Positions 31,764 through 40,595 are shown, numbered from the stretch's first letter. The stretch is 64,000 bases of DNA from Variovorax sp. J22P240 (GCF_030316855.1 NZ_JASZYR010000002.1:558001-622000); one strand, 5' to 3'. Translations and numbers: made by a program. Notes: a model not told the origin generated them from the sequence alone.

Positions 31764-33467
31764 CTAGTCCGACCCGGGCCGCCAGACTCTCGCCAGCACG
31801 CCCAGCTTGGTACGCAGCGTGTGACGCTCATCGGACAGCGCATCGATGAAGTCCGACAGCCGCTTCGACTTGACCATGGTGTAGACCGTGAGCCAGGTCG
31901 TGAACGCGAGGATCGCGCCGAACCAGAGCAGCTTTTTCCACAAGGGCGAATCGGCTTCGGCAAGCAGATTCATGCCGAGGAAGCCGGTCGTGATGGTGCC
32001 GATCAGGCCGAACAGCGTGACCACTGTCAGACGTACCACCGTGTTGGCCTGCCGGCGGAGGCTGTCGGCATCGAGGTATGTGTTCATGTCGGCGATGCGC
32101 TCCTTGACCTCCTCGTAGAGCGGATCGAGGCCGAGGTGCGTGGTGCACAGGTGCGACAGCGCGCGCACCTGCGCCTGTTCGGAAATCTCGTGGAACCAGT
32201 AGCGGTGCGTGAAGCGAAGGAAGCCTTCGAAGCTGGCCCGGATTGCGCGCTTGAAGCGCTTGACGCTCGCGACGTCGTGAATGTCGAGGCTGCGCAGTGC
32301 TTCGACGAGGCGATCCGAATACATCAGCAGCGCAGCCTTCTGGAAGTGCGCGATGAGAAAGAGCAGGAAGTGCTGGTGCCGGAACTGCGCCAGCACGCCG
32401 CGGTCGCGGCAGCAGAAGAACTCGGCGTGTGCGTCGCCGATGACGATCAGCGCACGGCCGTTGCACAGGTAGCGCGTGTTGGGCGCTGCACCCGCGTTGA
32501 CCCAGAAGCGGTCGTAGCAGTAGCGCTGCTCGAAGTCGACCATGCTGTCCTCGGCGAAGGGCAGGGGTCCCGCGCCGGAGACGACTGGGTCCGCAGCACC
32601 GCTGACCAGGGCCAGCCGCACGAAGTCCGCCCGCGACAGGCCGCGAGGATCGTCGAGTGCGAGGTAGGCCATCACGGGCATGCGGTAGTACTCGATTTGG
32701 CGGAAGCGCAGTGCGCCCGGCTCGTCCGAATGGTCGCTCACGAGCGGGCGCATCAGCCACGCCCAGTGGGCCGCAATGCGCGGCGCGCGGTGCTCGGCCA
32801 CATGCGACATGAAGGCCTCGCGCTGCTGCGCGTCGGAACTCGACAACACGCTGCCGTCGGCCGCCAGCCACTCGACGCTGCTCATGCAATGCAGCGCCTG
32901 GCCGTGCGCGTCCCAGCCGCCAGGATACGCACGGCCGAAGCGGTAGAGGATCTCCTGCGCCTGCGGCAGGCTCAGGTCGTCGGCGCCCACCTCGACGTTG
33001 AGCAGCACCACGTCGACATCAAAGAAGAAGTACAGGTCGACATGGACCATCTGCAGCGTGATGGGTGCATCGCCGGGCCGCGCCACCACACGCACCGCCG
33101 CGACGTCGCTGCGCCGGAATACGCGCATGGGTGAATCGCTTCCGAAATCGGTGCCGGCCTGCCGATCCTTGCGGCCATCGCCGTAGAGGAAGCGCTGCAC
33201 GTAGGGAAGGAAGCTGACGAACTCGTTGTAGTGGCGCTCGTGAAAGCGGTCGCTGCTGCCGGTGTATTCATCGATCTCCTCGCGCCACGGCGATGCATCT
33301 CCGAGGTCGCGCAGCACTTGCCAGGGGCCGCGATGCGCGTGCCGCGGATGGGCCGTCGGCATCAGGCGCAGCGGCCACAGCAAGGTCTGGCGCAGGTGAT
33401 GCACCGCGGGCGCGGGCGCCGCGGCCGCAAGCTGTGTCTTTGCGTCGGACGTGTCGGTGATCAGCAT
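31764..33467 (-). CDS. CorA-like membrane protein
   Basis: The 567-residue protein has a large N-terminal cytoplasmic part and two C-terminal helices with the CorA signature GMN at residues 498-500 (TTGFLGMNLLAE), followed by LLWFGAILAFTTWLTVYTMV. This places it in the CorA/MIT divalent cation transporter superfamily. However, the N-terminal 450 residues are longer than in Mg2+-transporting CorA (about 316 aa total) and do not obviously match it, so transport specificity is open. It converges on the patatin-like gene with 9 bp between stops. Confidence 0.8.
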   Translation of the reverse strand: MLITDTSDAKTQLAAAAPAPAVHHLRQTLLWPLRLMPTAHPRHAHRGPWQVLRDLGDASPWREEIDEYTGSSDRFHERHYNEFVSFLPYVQRFLYGDGRKDRQAGTDFGSDSPMRVFRRSDVAAVRVVARPGDAPITLQMVHVDLYFFFDVDVVLLNVEVGADDLSLPQAQEILYRFGRAYPGGWDAHGQALHCMSSVEWLAADGSVLSSSDAQQREAFMSHVAEHRAPRIAAHWAWLMRPLVSDHSDEPGALRFRQIEYYRMPVMAYLALDDPRGLSRADFVRLALVSGAADPVVSGAGPLPFAEDSMVDFEQRYCYDRFWVNAGAAPNTRYLCNGRALIVIGDAHAEFFCCRDRGVLAQFRHQHFLLFLIAHFQKAALLMYSDRLVEALRSLDIHDVASVKRFKRAIRASFEGFLRFTHRYWFHEISEQAQVRALSHLCTTHLGLDPLYEEVKERIADMNTYLDADSLRRQANTVVRLTVVTLFGLIGTITTGFLGMNLLAEADSPLWKKLLWFGAILAFTTWLTVYTMVKSKRLSDFIDALSDERHTLRTKLGVLARVWRPGSD

Positions 33468-33493
33468 CGCTCCAGTGTAGGCACGCCGGGTGA

Positions 33494-33509
33494 CTAGGGG
33501 AATCCCTAG
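33494..33509. promoter_or_regulatory. Inverted repeat next to the PtxS operator
   Basis: CTAGGG-GAAT-CCCTAG is a perfect 6-bp-arm inverted repeat 8 bp upstream of the PtxS operator, in the gap between the CorA-like gene and the 2-ketogluconate operon. It may be a second regulator site; there is no independent support. Confidence 0.35.
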
Positions 33510-33517
33510 GGTGGTGC

Positions 33518-33531
33518 TGAAACCGGTTTCA
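33518..33531. promoter_or_regulatory. PtxS operator
   Basis: TGAAACCGGTTTCA is a perfect 14-bp palindrome identical to the operator described for PtxS, the LacI-family repressor of 2-ketogluconate genes in Pseudomonas. A ptxS-like gene is the last gene of the operon that starts downstream. The site directly precedes a -10-like TATACT, so a bound repressor would cover the promoter. Confidence 0.9.
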
Positions 33532-33533
33532 CA

Positions 33534-33539
33534 TATACT
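33534..33539 (+). promoter_or_regulatory. Candidate -10 box of the 2-ketogluconate operon
   Basis: TATACT lies 2 bp after the PtxS operator. No strong -35 is seen at 16-18 bp; the operator fills most of the spacer. Transcription would start near 33546, ahead of both possible starts of the first permease gene. Confidence 0.5.
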
Positions 33540-33612
33540 GAATCGCCCCGCAATGAAGTGCTTCCGAAGCGCGGCGCACCAATCCGAATCCCCATCCGAG
33601 TCATCGTCACCC

Positions 33613-34284
33613 GTGAATTACCAATTCCAGTTCGACGCCGTCTTCGCCGCATGGCCGCTGCTGCTGAAGGGCACCTGGATCACGATCCAGCTCTCGCTCG
33701 TTGCCACGCTGCTGGGGCTGGTGGTGGCCATCTTTTGCGCCTGGGGCAAGACCTCGGGGCCAGCCTGGCTGCGCTTCATCGTCAACGCGTACATCGAGGT
33801 CATCCGCAACACGCCCTTCCTGGTGCAGCTGTTCTTCTTTTTCTTCGCGCTGCCGGCCATCGGGCTGCGCTGGTCGCCCTACACGGCGGCGCTCACGGCG
33901 ATGGTGGTGAACCTCGGCGCCTACGCGGCGGAGATCGTCCGCGCCGGCATCGAGTCCATTCCCAAGGGCCAGATCGAAGCGGGCAGGGCGCTCAACCTAA
34001 AGCCCTGGGAGATCTTCCGCTTCGTGGTCATCAAGCCCGCGCTCAAGGCCATCTACCCGGCGCTCACGAGTCAGTTCATCCTGCTGATGCTGAGTTCGGC
34101 AGTGGTGTCGGTGATCTCCGCCGATGACCTCACCTCGGTCGCGGCCAATCTGCAGTCGCAGACCTTCCGCAGCTTCGAGATCTACATCGTGGTCGCGTGC
34201 ATCTATCTGGCACTGGCGCTGACTTTCTCGGCGCTGTTCAAGCTGATCTACAAGCGCACGCTCAACTATCCGGATCGGCGCTGA
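33613..34284 (+). CDS. ABC transporter permease, polar amino acid (PAAT) family, probably for 2-ketogluconate
   Basis: The 223-residue membrane protein has the HisMQ-type permease pattern: an N-terminal GTWITIQLSLVATLLGLVVA, EVIRNTPFLVQLFFFFFALP, and the EAA loop that contacts the ATPase (AAEIVRAGIESIPKGQIEAG). The GTG at 33613 gives the family's usual N-terminus; an ATG at 33553 would add 20 polar residues. It is the first gene of a run of eight that ends with ptxS. The family normally moves amino acids, but the operon and operator argue for a sugar acid. Substrate is inferred. Confidence 0.85.
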   Translation: MNYQFQFDAVFAAWPLLLKGTWITIQLSLVATLLGLVVAIFCAWGKTSGPAWLRFIVNAYIEVIRNTPFLVQLFFFFFALPAIGLRWSPYTAALTAMVVNLGAYAAEIVRAGIESIPKGQIEAGRALNLKPWEIFRFVVIKPALKAIYPALTSQFILLMLSSAVVSVISADDLTSVAANLQSQTFRSFEIYIVVACIYLALALTFSALFKLIYKRTLNYPDRR

Positions 34285-34289
34285 ACACC

Positions 34290-34943
34290 ATGCGTACCTT
34301 CGGCTTTCCCGAATTCCTGTTCATCCTCGAAGCGGCCCAGTGGACGCTGGCACTGTCGCTCATCGCCTTCATCGGCGGCGCGATCCTGGGGCTGGTCGTT
34401 GCGCTTGCCCGCACCTCCGAGAGCAAGACGGCGCGCGTGCTGTCGACTGGCTTCATCCAGATCTTCCAGGGTACGCCGCTGCTGCTGCAGCTGTTCCTGA
34501 TCTTCTTCGGCGCGCCGGTGTTCGGCCTCGACATCAATCCGTGGATCGCGGCGGGCGTGGCGCTGGTGCTCAACAGCGCTGCCTTCCTCGGCGAGATCTG
34601 GCGCGGCTGCATCGAAGCCATCCCGCGCGGCCAATGGGAAGCTGCGCAGGCGCTCAATCTCAGCTACGCCTCGCGCATGCGCGACGTGGTGCTGCCGCAG
34701 GCCTTCAAGATCGCGCTGCCGCCGACCGTGGGCTACGTGGTGCAGATCATCAAGGGCACCTCTCTCGCGGCCATCATCGGCTTCACCGAGATCACCCGCG
34801 CCGGGCAGATCATCAACAACGCGACCTTCCAGCCGCTGCACGTCTTCACGACGGTGGCTGCGCTCTATTTCGTCATCTGCTGGCCGCTGTCGCTGCTGGC
34901 GGCGCGCATGGAGCGCAAGCGCGCCAGAGCCCTGGCGCGCTGA
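34290..34943 (+). CDS. ABC transporter permease, PAAT family, second subunit
   Basis: The 217-residue partner permease has about five helices, with FIQIFQGTPLLLQLFLIFFG and an EAA loop (GEIWRGCIEAIPRGQWEAA). It starts 5 bp after the first permease gene and would form the heterodimeric channel with it. GTSLAAIIGFTEITRAGQII is the usual conserved segment near the C-terminal helices. Substrate as for the whole operon. Confidence 0.87.
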   Translation: MRTFGFPEFLFILEAAQWTLALSLIAFIGGAILGLVVALARTSESKTARVLSTGFIQIFQGTPLLLQLFLIFFGAPVFGLDINPWIAAGVALVLNSAAFLGEIWRGCIEAIPRGQWEAAQALNLSYASRMRDVVLPQAFKIALPPTVGYVVQIIKGTSLAAIIGFTEITRAGQIINNATFQPLHVFTTVAALYFVICWPLSLLAARMERKRARALAR

Positions 34944-34990
34944 TTCCTTCCCCTTTTCGACTTCAGTCCTCAACTTCAGGAGACCTCGAC

Positions 34991-35788
34991 ATGATCCGTT
35001 TCACCACCCGTCGCGCTGCCATCGCAGCCCTGGGCCTCGGCGCCGCGCTGACCGCGTTCGCCCCCTTCGCATCCGCACAGAGCGTGGCCGACATCAAGAA
35101 GAAGGGTGAAATCACCATCGGCATGCTGGTCGACTTCCCGCCCTACGGCACCACCGATGCGAAAAACCAGCCCGACGGCTACGACGCCGACGTCGCCAAG
35201 CTGCTGGCCAAGGACTGGGGCGTGAAGGCCAACATCGTGCCGGTCACGGGCCCGAACCGCATTCCCTTCCTGCTGACCAACAAGGTCGACCTGCTGGTGG
35301 CTTCGCTGGCGGTGACGCCGGAGCGCGCGAAGCAGGTGCAGTTCTCGCAGCCCTATGCGGCCGCGACCATCGTGCTGTACGGCAAGACCAGCGCGCCGAT
35401 CAAGAGCGCTGCCGATCTGAAGGGCGTGCGCGTGGGCGTGGCCCGCGCCAGCACGCAGGACGTGGCCGTGACCAAGGCCGCACCCGAAGGCACCGAGATT
35501 CGCCGCTTCGACGACGACGCATCTGCCATGCAGGCGCTGATGTCGGGGCAGGTCGATGCGATCGGTGCCTCGACCACCGTCGCCGCGCAGATCGCCAAGC
35601 GCGTGCCGGCCAACACCTTCGAAAACAAGTTCACGCTGGTCCAGCAGAACATGGGCATCGCGATGCGCCCGGGCCAGGACGACCTGCTCAAGAACGTGAA
35701 TGAGTTCATCGTCAAGAACACCGCGAATGGCGAACTGAACAAGCTCTACCAGAAGTGGCTGCAGACGGACCTGCCGAAGCTGCAGTAA
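34991..35788 (+). CDS. Periplasmic substrate-binding protein of the PAAT-type ABC transporter
   Basis: The 265-residue SBP has a signal peptide ending FASAQ near residue 30 and the bacterial extracellular solute-binding family 3 fold ([34 protein letters not shown]). Compared with HisJ/LAO-binding protein, the arginine that holds the ligand carboxylate is kept (Arg112), as is the threonine of the STQ segment (Thr155). The two aspartates that bind the alpha-ammonium are replaced (Leu46 for Asp11, Ser194 for Asp161). This fits a carboxylate ligand without an amino group. AGGAG precedes the ATG. Confidence 0.87.
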   Translation: MIRFTTRRAAIAALGLGAALTAFAPFASAQSVADIKKKGEITIGMLVDFPPYGTTDAKNQPDGYDADVAKLLAKDWGVKANIVPVTGPNRIPFLLTNKVDLLVASLAVTPERAKQVQFSQPYAAATIVLYGKTSAPIKSAADLKGVRVGVARASTQDVAVTKAAPEGTEIRRFDDDASAMQALMSGQVDAIGASTTVAAQIAKRVPANTFENKFTLVQQNMGIAMRPGQDDLLKNVNEFIVKNTANGELNKLYQKWLQTDLPKLQ

Positions 35789-35813
35789 GCGCAAGAGCCT
35801 TCAGGGAACACCC

Positions 35814-36593
35814 ATGACCGACGCAGTCACGACGCACGCGGGCACCGAATCCATCATCCAGATGGAGGCGGTGAACAAGTGGTACGGCACCTTCCAGGTG
35901 CTGACCGACATCGACCTCTCGGTGCGCACCGGCGAGCGCATCGTGATCTGTGGGCCGTCGGGCTCGGGCAAGTCGACGCTGATCCGCTGCATCAACCGTC
36001 TCGAGACGGTGCAGAAGGGCCGCATCGTGGTCGACGGCATCGAGCTCACGGCCGGCGGCAAGAACGTCGATGCCGTGCGCGCCGAGGTTGGCATGGTGTT
36101 CCAGCAGTTCAACCTGTTCCCGCACCTCACCATCCTGCAGAACTGCACGCTGGCGCCGATGCGCTCGCGCGGCATGAACAAGGCGCAGGCGGAAGAGGTG
36201 GCGATGAAGTACCTCACGCGCGTGCGCATTCCCGAGCAGGCGCACAAGTATCCGAGCCAGCTCTCAGGCGGCCAGCAGCAGCGCGTGGCGATCGCGCGGG
36301 CGTTGTGCATGTCGCCGAAGATCATGCTGTTCGACGAGCCGACTTCGGCGCTCGACCCGGAGATGGTCAAGGAGGTGCTGGACACCATGATCGGCCTCGC
36401 CGAGGACGGCATGACCATGCTGTGCGTCACGCACGAGATGGGCTTCGCGCGCAGCGTGGCCGACCGCGTGATCTTCATGGCCGACGGCAAGATCGTGGAG
36501 CAGGGTCCGCCTGCGGACTTCTTCGGCAGCCCGAAGCACGAGAAGACGCGCCAGTTCCTCGGTCAAATCTTGAGCTCGCATCAAGCGCATTGA
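35814..36593 (+). CDS. ABC transporter ATP-binding protein, PAAT family
   Basis: The 259-residue ATPase has all nucleotide-binding motifs: Walker [11 protein letters not shown]-loop [11 protein letters not shown], signature [15 protein letters not shown], Walker [14 protein letters not shown] and switch His in CVTHEMGFA. These motifs match GlnQ/HisP-type proteins of the polar amino acid uptake family. It would power the two permeases just upstream. It is 25 bp after the binding-protein gene and 19 bp before kguE, supporting one transcript. Confidence 0.9.
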   Translation: MTDAVTTHAGTESIIQMEAVNKWYGTFQVLTDIDLSVRTGERIVICGPSGSGKSTLIRCINRLETVQKGRIVVDGIELTAGGKNVDAVRAEVGMVFQQFNLFPHLTILQNCTLAPMRSRGMNKAQAEEVAMKYLTRVRIPEQAHKYPSQLSGGQQQRVAIARALCMSPKIMLFDEPTSALDPEMVKEVLDTMIGLAEDGMTMLCVTHEMGFARSVADRVIFMADGKIVEQGPPADFFGSPKHEKTRQFLGQILSSHQAH

Positions 36594-36612
36594 CGAATCT
36601 ATCCCCAACGAC

Positions 36613-37359
36613 ATGACGCAGGTATTGATTTCTCTCTCATCGTTCGGGGCCGCAGAAACGGGGCGCCACGGCCAGTTGTGGTGTTCGCAGCTTGCCAAGG
36701 CTGCCGGCGCCGACAGTGTCGAAGTGCGCGGCGAGTTGTTGCGCGATCCGGCGACCGAGCTCCCTGCATTGGCCGGGCTCGCTTCCGTCTATTCCAGCCC
36801 GGAAGGTCTCTGGGCCGAAGGCGGCTGGCTCGACAGTGCTGCGCTCGGCCGCGGCATCGCGGCGGCGAGCACGCTCGGCGCCAAGCGGCTGAAGATGTCG
36901 ATCGGCGACTTCGGTCCGTCGTCGCACGGCTCGCTGTGGGGCCTCAAGGTGCAGCTCGCTGAAACCCGCGTCGAACTGGTGATCGAGAACGACCAGACCG
37001 TATCCGCCGGCACGCTGCCCGCGTTGCAGGCTTTCTTCGACGCTGCCGACCATGCGGGGCTCGACCTGGGCATGACCTTCGACATGGGCAACTGGCACTG
37101 GGTCGGCGAATGCCCGTTGCAGGCCGCGCAGGCGCTGGGCCGCCGCGTGCGCTACGTGCATTGCAAGGGCGCGCAGCGATTGCCGGCCAAGTGGGTGGCG
37201 GTGCCGCTCGCCGACTCGGTGGCGCCCTGGCGCGCCGTGTTGCGCGCGTTGCCGGCCGATGTGCCGCATGCCATCGAATATCCCCTGATCGGCGACGACC
37301 TGTTGGCCGTCACACGCGAGCAGATCGCGCGCATCCGCTCTTTGCGAGGCACATCATGA
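36613..37359 (+). CDS. kguE: KguE-like sugar phosphate isomerase/epimerase family protein
   Basis: The 248-residue TIM-barrel protein resembles KguE of the Pseudomonas 2-ketogluconate operon: the start ISLSSFGAAETGRHGQ, then AKAAGADSVEVRGELLRDP, VELVIENDQTVSAGTLP and MTFDMGNWHWVGECP. These contain the metal-site Glu/Asp/His pattern of the xylose isomerase-like fold. Its reaction in the pathway is not firmly known. Its stop overlaps the ATG of kguK by 4 bp. The order kguE-kguK-kguD with ptxS is the basis for the symbol. Confidence 0.82.
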   Translation: MTQVLISLSSFGAAETGRHGQLWCSQLAKAAGADSVEVRGELLRDPATELPALAGLASVYSSPEGLWAEGGWLDSAALGRGIAAASTLGAKRLKMSIGDFGPSSHGSLWGLKVQLAETRVELVIENDQTVSAGTLPALQAFFDAADHAGLDLGMTFDMGNWHWVGECPLQAAQALGRRVRYVHCKGAQRLPAKWVAVPLADSVAPWRAVLRALPADVPHAIEYPLIGDDLLAVTREQIARIRSLRGTS

Positions 37360-38306
37360 CAAACACTTCCTTCGATGTCGCGCTGTTCGGCGAAGCCATG
37401 CTGTTGCTGGTGGCCGACCAGCCGGGCCCGATCGAGAACGCAACCGCCTTCCACAAGCGAACGGCCGGCGCCGAGACGAACGTGGCGATCGGCCTGTCGC
37501 GCCTGGGCCTGAAGGTCGGCTGGGCCAGCCGGCTCGGCACCGACTCGATGGGCCGCGCGCTGCTCGCCACCATGCAGGGCGAGGGCATCGACTGTTCCCA
37601 TGTGACCACCGATGCGACGCAGCGCACCGGCTTCCAGTTCAAGGGCCGCGTGACGGATGGCAGCGATCCGCCGGTCGAATACCACCGCAAGGGATCGGCT
37701 GCGAGCCAGATGGGCCCGGCCGATATCGACGAAGCCTGGCTGCGCTCCGCACGGCATCTGCACGCGACCGGCGTGTTCGCGGCCATCTCCAGCACCAGCC
37801 TGCAAGCCGCGATCAAGAGCATGGAGGTGATGCGCCAGGCCGGCCGCACGATCTCCTTCGACCCTAACCTGCGGCCGACGCTGTGGGCTTCGACCGAGGT
37901 CATGCGCAATGCGATCAACGACCTCGCGGCCCGCGCTGACTGGGTGCTGCCGGGCATGGAAGAAGGCCTGCTCCTCACTGGCGAGAGCACACCGGAAGGC
38001 ATCGCGCATTTCTATCGGCAACGCGGCGCGAAGCTGGTGGTCGTGAAGCTCGGCGCCGAGGGCGCCTACTACGACAGTGATGTCGCCGGCACGGGGCGCG
38101 TCGAAGGCTTCCCGGTCAAGGAGATCGTCGATACCGTGGGCGCCGGCGATGGCTTCGCGGCGGGCGTGGTGAGCGCGTTGCTCGAAGGCAGGTCGGTGCC
38201 CGATGCCGTGCGGCGCGGCGCCTGGATCGGCGCGCGCGCCGTGCAGGTGCTCGGCGACACGGAAGGCCTGCCGACGCGGGCGCAGCTCGAGGAGGCCCGG
38301 CTATGA
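37356..38306 (+). CDS. kguK: 2-ketogluconate kinase (PfkB family)
   Basis: KguK phosphorylates 2-ketogluconate to 2-keto-6-phosphogluconate. The 316-residue ribokinase-fold protein has the N-terminal FGEAMLLLVADQPGPIENA, the substrate-side AGAETNVAIGLSRLGLKVGW, and the PfkB signature with catalytic base Asp265 (DTVGAGDGFAAGVV). The family also includes KDG kinases (KdgK), so sequence alone leaves two options; the kguE/kguD/ptxS context favours 2-ketogluconate. Four-bp overlaps on both sides show coupling. Confidence 0.85.
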   Translation: MTNTSFDVALFGEAMLLLVADQPGPIENATAFHKRTAGAETNVAIGLSRLGLKVGWASRLGTDSMGRALLATMQGEGIDCSHVTTDATQRTGFQFKGRVTDGSDPPVEYHRKGSAASQMGPADIDEAWLRSARHLHATGVFAAISSTSLQAAIKSMEVMRQAGRTISFDPNLRPTLWASTEVMRNAINDLAARADWVLPGMEEGLLLTGESTPEGIAHFYRQRGAKLVVVKLGAEGAYYDSDVAGTGRVEGFPVKEIVDTVGAGDGFAAGVVSALLEGRSVPDAVRRGAWIGARAVQVLGDTEGLPTRAQLEEARL

Positions 38307-39289
38307 CGCGCAAGAACATCCTCGTATTCCGCGAACTCCCGGACGACCAACTGGCGCGCTTGCAGGCGGCGCATGAGGTCATCGTCGCGAATCCGCGTGT
38401 GGCCGCGCAGCGCCCCGCTTTCGATGCGGCCTTGACCACGGCCCATGGCCTGATCGGCTCGAGCTTCCCCATCGACGACGCGCTGCTCGCGCGCGCACCG
38501 CAGCTCGAAGTGGTTTCCAGCGTGTCGGTCGGCGTCGACAACTACGCGCTGTCAGCGCTGCATGCGCGCGGCATCACGCTGTGCCACACGCCCGGTGTGC
38601 TCGACGAGACGGTGGCGGACACCGTCTTCGCACTGCTCATGGCGACCAGCCGCCGCGTGGTCGAACTGGCGACCCTCGTTCGCGAGGGCCGGTGGACCCA
38701 GAACGTCGGCGAGGAGCTGTTCGGCTTCGACGTCCATGGCAAGACGGTGGGCTTGCTGGGCTTCGGACGCATTGGCCAGGCGATTGCTCGCCGCGCCGCG
38801 CTCGGCTTCGGCATGCCGGTGCTCTACCACGCGCGGCGGCCGGTCGATTTCGCGACGCAGGCGCCGGAACTGCAGGGGCGCGCAACGCACACGCCGCTCG
38901 ATGAACTGCTCGCACGTTCCGACATCGTCGTCGCGATGCTGCCGCTGTCGGACAGCACGCGCGGGATGATCGACGCGAAGGTGTTCGGCGCGATGAAGCC
39001 GGGCGCGATTTTCATCAACGGCGGCCGCGGCGCCACGGTGCAGGAAGACGCGCTGCTCGCAGCGCTCGACCAGGGCACGCTGCGTGCGGCGGGCCTCGAC
39101 GTCTTTGCGACCGAGCCGCTTCCCGCGGCATCGCCGCTGCGTACGCATCCGCGTGTGACGCCGCTGCCGCACATCGGCTCGGCCACGCACGAGACGCGCC
39201 ATGCGATGGCCGAACTGGCGACCACCAATCTGCTGCGCGCATTGGCCGGGGAGAAGCCGTTGGCCGTCTTCGACACGGCTTCCGCTTGA
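38303..39289 (+). CDS. kguD: 2-keto-6-phosphogluconate reductase (D-isomer 2-hydroxyacid dehydrogenase family)
   Basis: KguD reduces 2-keto-6-phosphogluconate to 6-phosphogluconate, feeding the Entner-Doudoroff and pentose phosphate routes. The 328-residue protein has the Rossmann motif GLLGFGRIGQAIARR and the substrate/catalytic residues of the family: Arg in INGGRGATV, Glu in VFATEPLP and His in LPHIGSATHETR. GhrB-type reductases belong to the same group. It starts 4 bp inside the end of kguK and is followed by ptxS. Confidence 0.85.
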   Translation: MTRKNILVFRELPDDQLARLQAAHEVIVANPRVAAQRPAFDAALTTAHGLIGSSFPIDDALLARAPQLEVVSSVSVGVDNYALSALHARGITLCHTPGVLDETVADTVFALLMATSRRVVELATLVREGRWTQNVGEELFGFDVHGKTVGLLGFGRIGQAIARRAALGFGMPVLYHARRPVDFATQAPELQGRATHTPLDELLARSDIVVAMLPLSDSTRGMIDAKVFGAMKPGAIFINGGRGATVQEDALLAALDQGTLRAAGLDVFATEPLPAASPLRTHPRVTPLPHIGSATHETRHAMAELATTNLLRALAGEKPLAVFDTASA

Positions 39290-39303
39290 ACGCCAGAGGC
39301 CCC

Positions 39304-40326
39304 ATGCAGCGCCCGGGTCGCGCAACCATTGCGGATGTGGCCAAGGCTGCTGGCGTGTCGAAGGCCACGGTCTCGCGATTTCTCAATCACCGCGAGCGTC
39401 TGCTGAGCCCCGACATCGCTGCGCGCGTCGAAGCCGCGGTGGCCCAACTGGCCTACACGCCGAGCCCCATGGCGCAGGCACTGAGCCATGGCCGTTCGCG
39501 CCTGATCGGCCTGATCGTGGCCGACATCACCAACCCCTATTCGGTTGCCGTGCTACGCGGTGCCGAGAAGGCCTGCCAGGAGGCCGGCTACCTGGTCATG
39601 TTGTTCAACCTCGGCAACGACGTCGACCGTGAGCGCGAGGCCATCGATGCGCTCGCCGGCTACCAGGTCGACGGCTTCATCCTCAACACGCTCGGTCGCG
39701 GTGGCCTTGTCGATGCCGATGCCTTGCACGGCAAGCCGGCCGTGCTGGTCGACCGCATGCATGCCGGCATGCACTCAGACTTCGTCTCGCTGGACAACAC
39801 CGCCGCGATGAAGACGGCTTGCGGGCATCTCGTCGAAGGCGGTTATCGCGAGCTGCTCTACATCACCGAGCCGCTGAAGGGCGTGAGCTCTCGGCGCGAG
39901 CGCACGGCCGCTTTCGGCGCCTGCGTGGCCGCGCACGAGCCGCGGGTGGCGGGCGAGGTTTTCGAATGCACGGGGGACGATGGCGATGCCCTCGACGCCG
40001 CATTGAGCGCCTTGCGCAAGCGCGCGAGGCGCGGTCGCCGGGTGGCCGTGCTGGCGGGCAATGCGGTGGTCACGCTGCGCGTGGCCGCAGCCATGGCGCG
40101 CCTGGACCTGAGCTTCGGGACGGACGTCGGCTTCGTCGGCTTCGACGACGCCGAGTGGGCGCCGCTGATCGGCCCCGGCCTGACTGCCGTCGCGCAGCCG
40201 ACGGATGCCATCGGACGCGCCGCGGCCACCTGCCTCATCGAACGCCTGCGCGGCCTCGAAGGCCCGGCGCGGCAATTGCTGCTCCCGGGCGAGTTGGTGG
40301 TGCGCGGGTCGTCGGCCGCGGCCTGA
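39304..40326 (+). CDS. ptxS: LacI-family repressor PtxS
   Basis: PtxS represses 2-ketogluconate genes and is released by 2-ketogluconate. The 340-residue protein has a LacI helix-turn-helix (ATIADVAKAAGVSKATVSRF, then LNHRERLLSPDIAARVEAAV) and a periplasmic-binding-like effector domain (RSRLIGLIVADITNPYSV, LVMLFNLGNDVDRERE, YQVDGFILNTLG). These stretches closely resemble Pseudomonas PtxS as I know it. A cognate 14-bp operator lies 5.8 kb upstream at the operon start. The ATG at 39304 has AGAGG upstream; a TTG at 39286 overlapping the kguD stop is possible. Confidence 0.9.
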   Translation: MQRPGRATIADVAKAAGVSKATVSRFLNHRERLLSPDIAARVEAAVAQLAYTPSPMAQALSHGRSRLIGLIVADITNPYSVAVLRGAEKACQEAGYLVMLFNLGNDVDREREAIDALAGYQVDGFILNTLGRGGLVDADALHGKPAVLVDRMHAGMHSDFVSLDNTAAMKTACGHLVEGGYRELLYITEPLKGVSSRRERTAAFGACVAAHEPRVAGEVFECTGDDGDALDAALSALRKRARRGRRVAVLAGNAVVTLRVAAAMARLDLSFGTDVGFVGFDDAEWAPLIGPGLTAVAQPTDAIGRAAATCLIERLRGLEGPARQLLLPGELVVRGSSAAA

Positions 40327-40595
40327 TATCGCTCGCGGCGCGCGAGTAGCCGGCCAGCTCGTCGCAGCGCGATCCGCTCTGGATGAACTCGCGTCTCACG
40401 CCTGCACGCGCCGTATGGCAACGGCTTTGCAACGCTGAAGATTTTCTCGTGCGGCTTGCACGCTGACCATTCGAGCGTCTGTCTCGTCGTTTCGCCCGAA
40501 CGGCGCGTGCCTTCGACGCAATGCCGGCTTCTCCCTGCCAGCAGGCCCTCCTAAAGTGACCTCAACTCGATGGTCGCGTACGAAGGAGGTGCCCC

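Noticed and set aside
26993..33467. Anti-phage defence island (patatin effector plus CorA-like effector)
   Set aside because: No nucleotidyltransferase, CRISPR, Toll/SIR2 or helicase partner is present, the two genes converge instead of forming an operon, and their large architectures do not match known effectors.
33490..33612. Upstream extension of the first permease gene to 33490
   Set aside because: The extra region contains the PtxS operator and the -10 box and has no membrane-protein character; it is leader DNA.
36613..39289. Reading the kinase/dehydrogenase set as KDG or glucosaminate catabolism
   Set aside because: The kguE-kguK-kguD order, the PtxS-like regulator and the exact PtxS operator favour 2-ketogluconate; a related sugar acid cannot be excluded.
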